Source: Haloferula sp043729195
GTDB taxonomy: Bacteria > Verrucomicrobiota > Verrucomicrobiia > Verrucomicrobiales > Akkermansiaceae
Assembly: GCA_043729195.1 (NCBI GenBank)
Contig: JAYTLR010000016.1
Span: forward strand, 62,001 to 126,000
Direction: 5' to 3'
Length of the DNA stretch: 64,000 nt
This document shows positions 63,038 through 64,000 of the stretch, piece by piece. A program made the position numbers and the translations under genes. Within the stretch, counting starts at the first letter, position 1. The number at the start of each line of letters is the position of its first letter. Under the pieces are notes generated by a model that saw nothing but the letters and a program-made list of their open reading frames with translations, ran no database searches and was not told where the DNA came from.

Positions 63038-63727
63038 ATGGCAAATTTCCCAGGCCACGAGGGTGGCACGACCCTCTGGCTGTTCGACATCGATGGCACC
63101 CTGGTGGACACCGGGGGTGCCGGTATGACGGCGTTGCAGGAGGCCACGGTCGAGCATTTCGGCGGAGCGGGTCCGGCGCTTGATCTGGCCGGCAGCACGG
63201 ATCTCGGCTTGCTGGCAATGATTGCCGGCCATTTCGGACTGCACGATGCGGGAGAGGCGGAGGGCTTCTTTGGAACTTATCTGCGCCGCCTTGAATGGAA
63301 TCTCGCCCATGGTGGCTTCCCGGGGAGGGTGCTGCCGGGGGTGGTCGACTTGCTTGACACGTTGGCTGCCACGCCGGGTGTCACGGTGGGTTTGCTGACC
63401 GGAAACATCGCCGCCGGAGCTGCGGCGAAGATGCGCCATTTCGGCCTCGACCGGCACTTTGCCTTCGGTGCTTACGGCTGCGATTTCGCCGACCGTAACC
63501 GTTTGGGGCCGGTCGCGCTAGAGAGAGCCGCCCGGCATGCCGGGCGGAGGTTCACGCCGGAAGAGACGGTGGTGATCGGCGACACGCCGAAGGACATTGA
63601 TTGCGCCCGTGCCATGGGGTCGGGCTGTGTGGCCGTGGCGACCGGCCGCTTCACGGTTGAGGACCTGCAAACCGCCGGTGCGACCCGGGTGGTGGCGACC
63701 TTGGAAGGCTTGCGACCTTGCGGTTAG
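63038..63727 (+). CDS. HAD-family phosphatase, phosphoglycolate-phosphatase-like (229 aa)
   Basis: Motif I WLFDIDGTLVDTGGAG contains the DxDGT nucleophile, motif II is VGLLTGN, motif III/IV are VVIGDTPKDIDCARAMG. The fold matches Gph/PGMB-type HAD phosphatases with a C1 cap. Substrate unknown. Starts with a separate short intergenic region from the Gfo gene. Confidence 0.9.
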   Translation: MANFPGHEGGTTLWLFDIDGTLVDTGGAGMTALQEATVEHFGGAGPALDLAGSTDLGLLAMIAGHFGLHDAGEAEGFFGTYLRRLEWNLAHGGFPGRVLPGVVDLLDTLAATPGVTVGLLTGNIAAGAAAKMRHFGLDRHFAFGAYGCDFADRNRLGPVALERAARHAGRRFTPEETVVIGDTPKDIDCARAMGSGCVAVATGRFTVEDLQTAGATRVVATLEGLRPCG

Positions 63728-63736
63728 GAGGCCGGC

Positions 63737-64000
63737 TTACTTCCGCTGCTGGAGCATCATCCAGGCGAACAACGCCGGATTGGCGTAGGTGGGAGTCCAC
63801 GATTCATGGGCTTCGTCCGGGTAGTAAGTCGCGCGGAACTGCTTCCCACCGGCCTTCAGGATTGCGGATTCCATCTCGCGCGTCTTCGCGACCGGGACGG
63901 CCTGATCCTTTTCGCCGTGGAATGCCCAGATCGGGATGTCCTTGAGTGCTCCCGCGGTGGCGGGGTCGCCGCCGCCGCAAATCGGGACGCCGCTGGCGTA
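63737..64000 (-). CDS. Partial alpha/beta hydrolase (prolyl-oligopeptidase/esterase-like), C-terminal end
   Basis: The frame is open at the right edge and ends at TAA (minus strand). The visible 87 residues read GVPICGGGDPA, PIWAFHGEKDQAVPVAKTREM, ATYYPDEAHESWTPTYANPALFAWMM. The D of HGEKDQ and the H of EAHESW fit the Asp-His of a Ser-His-Asp alpha/beta hydrolase such as dienelactone hydrolase or feruloyl/acetyl-xylan-esterase-like proteins. The serine lies outside the window. Confidence 0.8.
   Translation of the reverse strand, partial: YASGVPICGGGDPATAGALKDIPIWAFHGEKDQAVPVAKTREMESAILKAGGKQFRATYYPDEAHESWTPTYANPALFAWMMLQQRK

Overview
The window looks like chromosomal DNA of a GC-rich, Gram-negative verrucomicrobium (Verrucomicrobiota, probably near Luteolibacter/Akkermansiaceae). 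Lineage clues are the 51-residue small basic protein of the Chlamydia/Verrucomicrobia family, a PSD1/planctomycete-type cytochrome gene followed directly by a DUF1501 gene, a PEP-CTERM protein, giant LamG/PKD/Rhs proteins, and outer-membrane assembly genes (lptD, an LptF/LptG permease) that show a diderm envelope. Genus is an inference; no rRNA or tRNA gene was recognised.

Region 1 (1-15080) is accessory. One giant reading frame, open at the left edge, runs to 12699 and is broken only by an in-frame TGA at 4558-4560 inside a LamG domain. It encodes cadherin/Ig-like repeats, PKD-like repeats, a VWA domain, two LamG domains, a long Rhs/YD-repeat shell and an AT-richer C-terminal tip typical of a polymorphic toxin. 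A 79-residue candidate immunity gene starts 3 bases later. Downstream lie a repeat-rich spacer, a truncated second Rhs copy, its frameshifted end, and a decayed tatA tail just before the intact tatA.

Region 2 (15167-35792) holds tatA with a secreted endonuclease/phosphatase-family lipoprotein, a YihY/BrkB membrane protein convergent with a large secreted sugar-dehydrogenase-like protein, an AEC transporter, an IclR regulator translationally coupled to a PSD1 cytochrome/DUF1501 pair, an RDD protein, a sulfatase, a possible AbiEii-type toxin-antitoxin pair, a KamA-type aminomutase, rsmH and two unknown secreted proteins.

Region 3 (35817-55453) is mostly envelope and housekeeping: zinc-ribbon proteins, a spermidine-synthase-like protein, an SGNH hydrolase, a serine hydrolase of the beta-lactamase fold, SulP transporter with LptF/LptG permease, a YcbK-like peptidase, nitroreductase, lptD, a TIGR01777 epimerase, a HAD phosphatase, mpl (murein peptide recycling), acs with a coiled-coil partner, a pseudouridine synthase, the small basic protein and upp.

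Region 4 (55494-64000) has a PEP-CTERM protein and a carbohydrate-catabolism cluster: a mutarotase-fold protein, a small lipoprotein, two TIM-barrel isomerase/epimerase-like proteins, an AT-richer cupin protein, a Gfo/Idh/MocA oxidoreductase, a HAD phosphatase and the C-terminal end of an alpha/beta hydrolase. The two barrels, cupin and oxidoreductase plausibly form one sugar-processing pathway, but the substrate cannot be read from the sequence.

Several small repeat families recur. One, a hairpin with core GGGCGGCTCGCCCG, sits both between genes and in frame inside the Rhs coding sequence.
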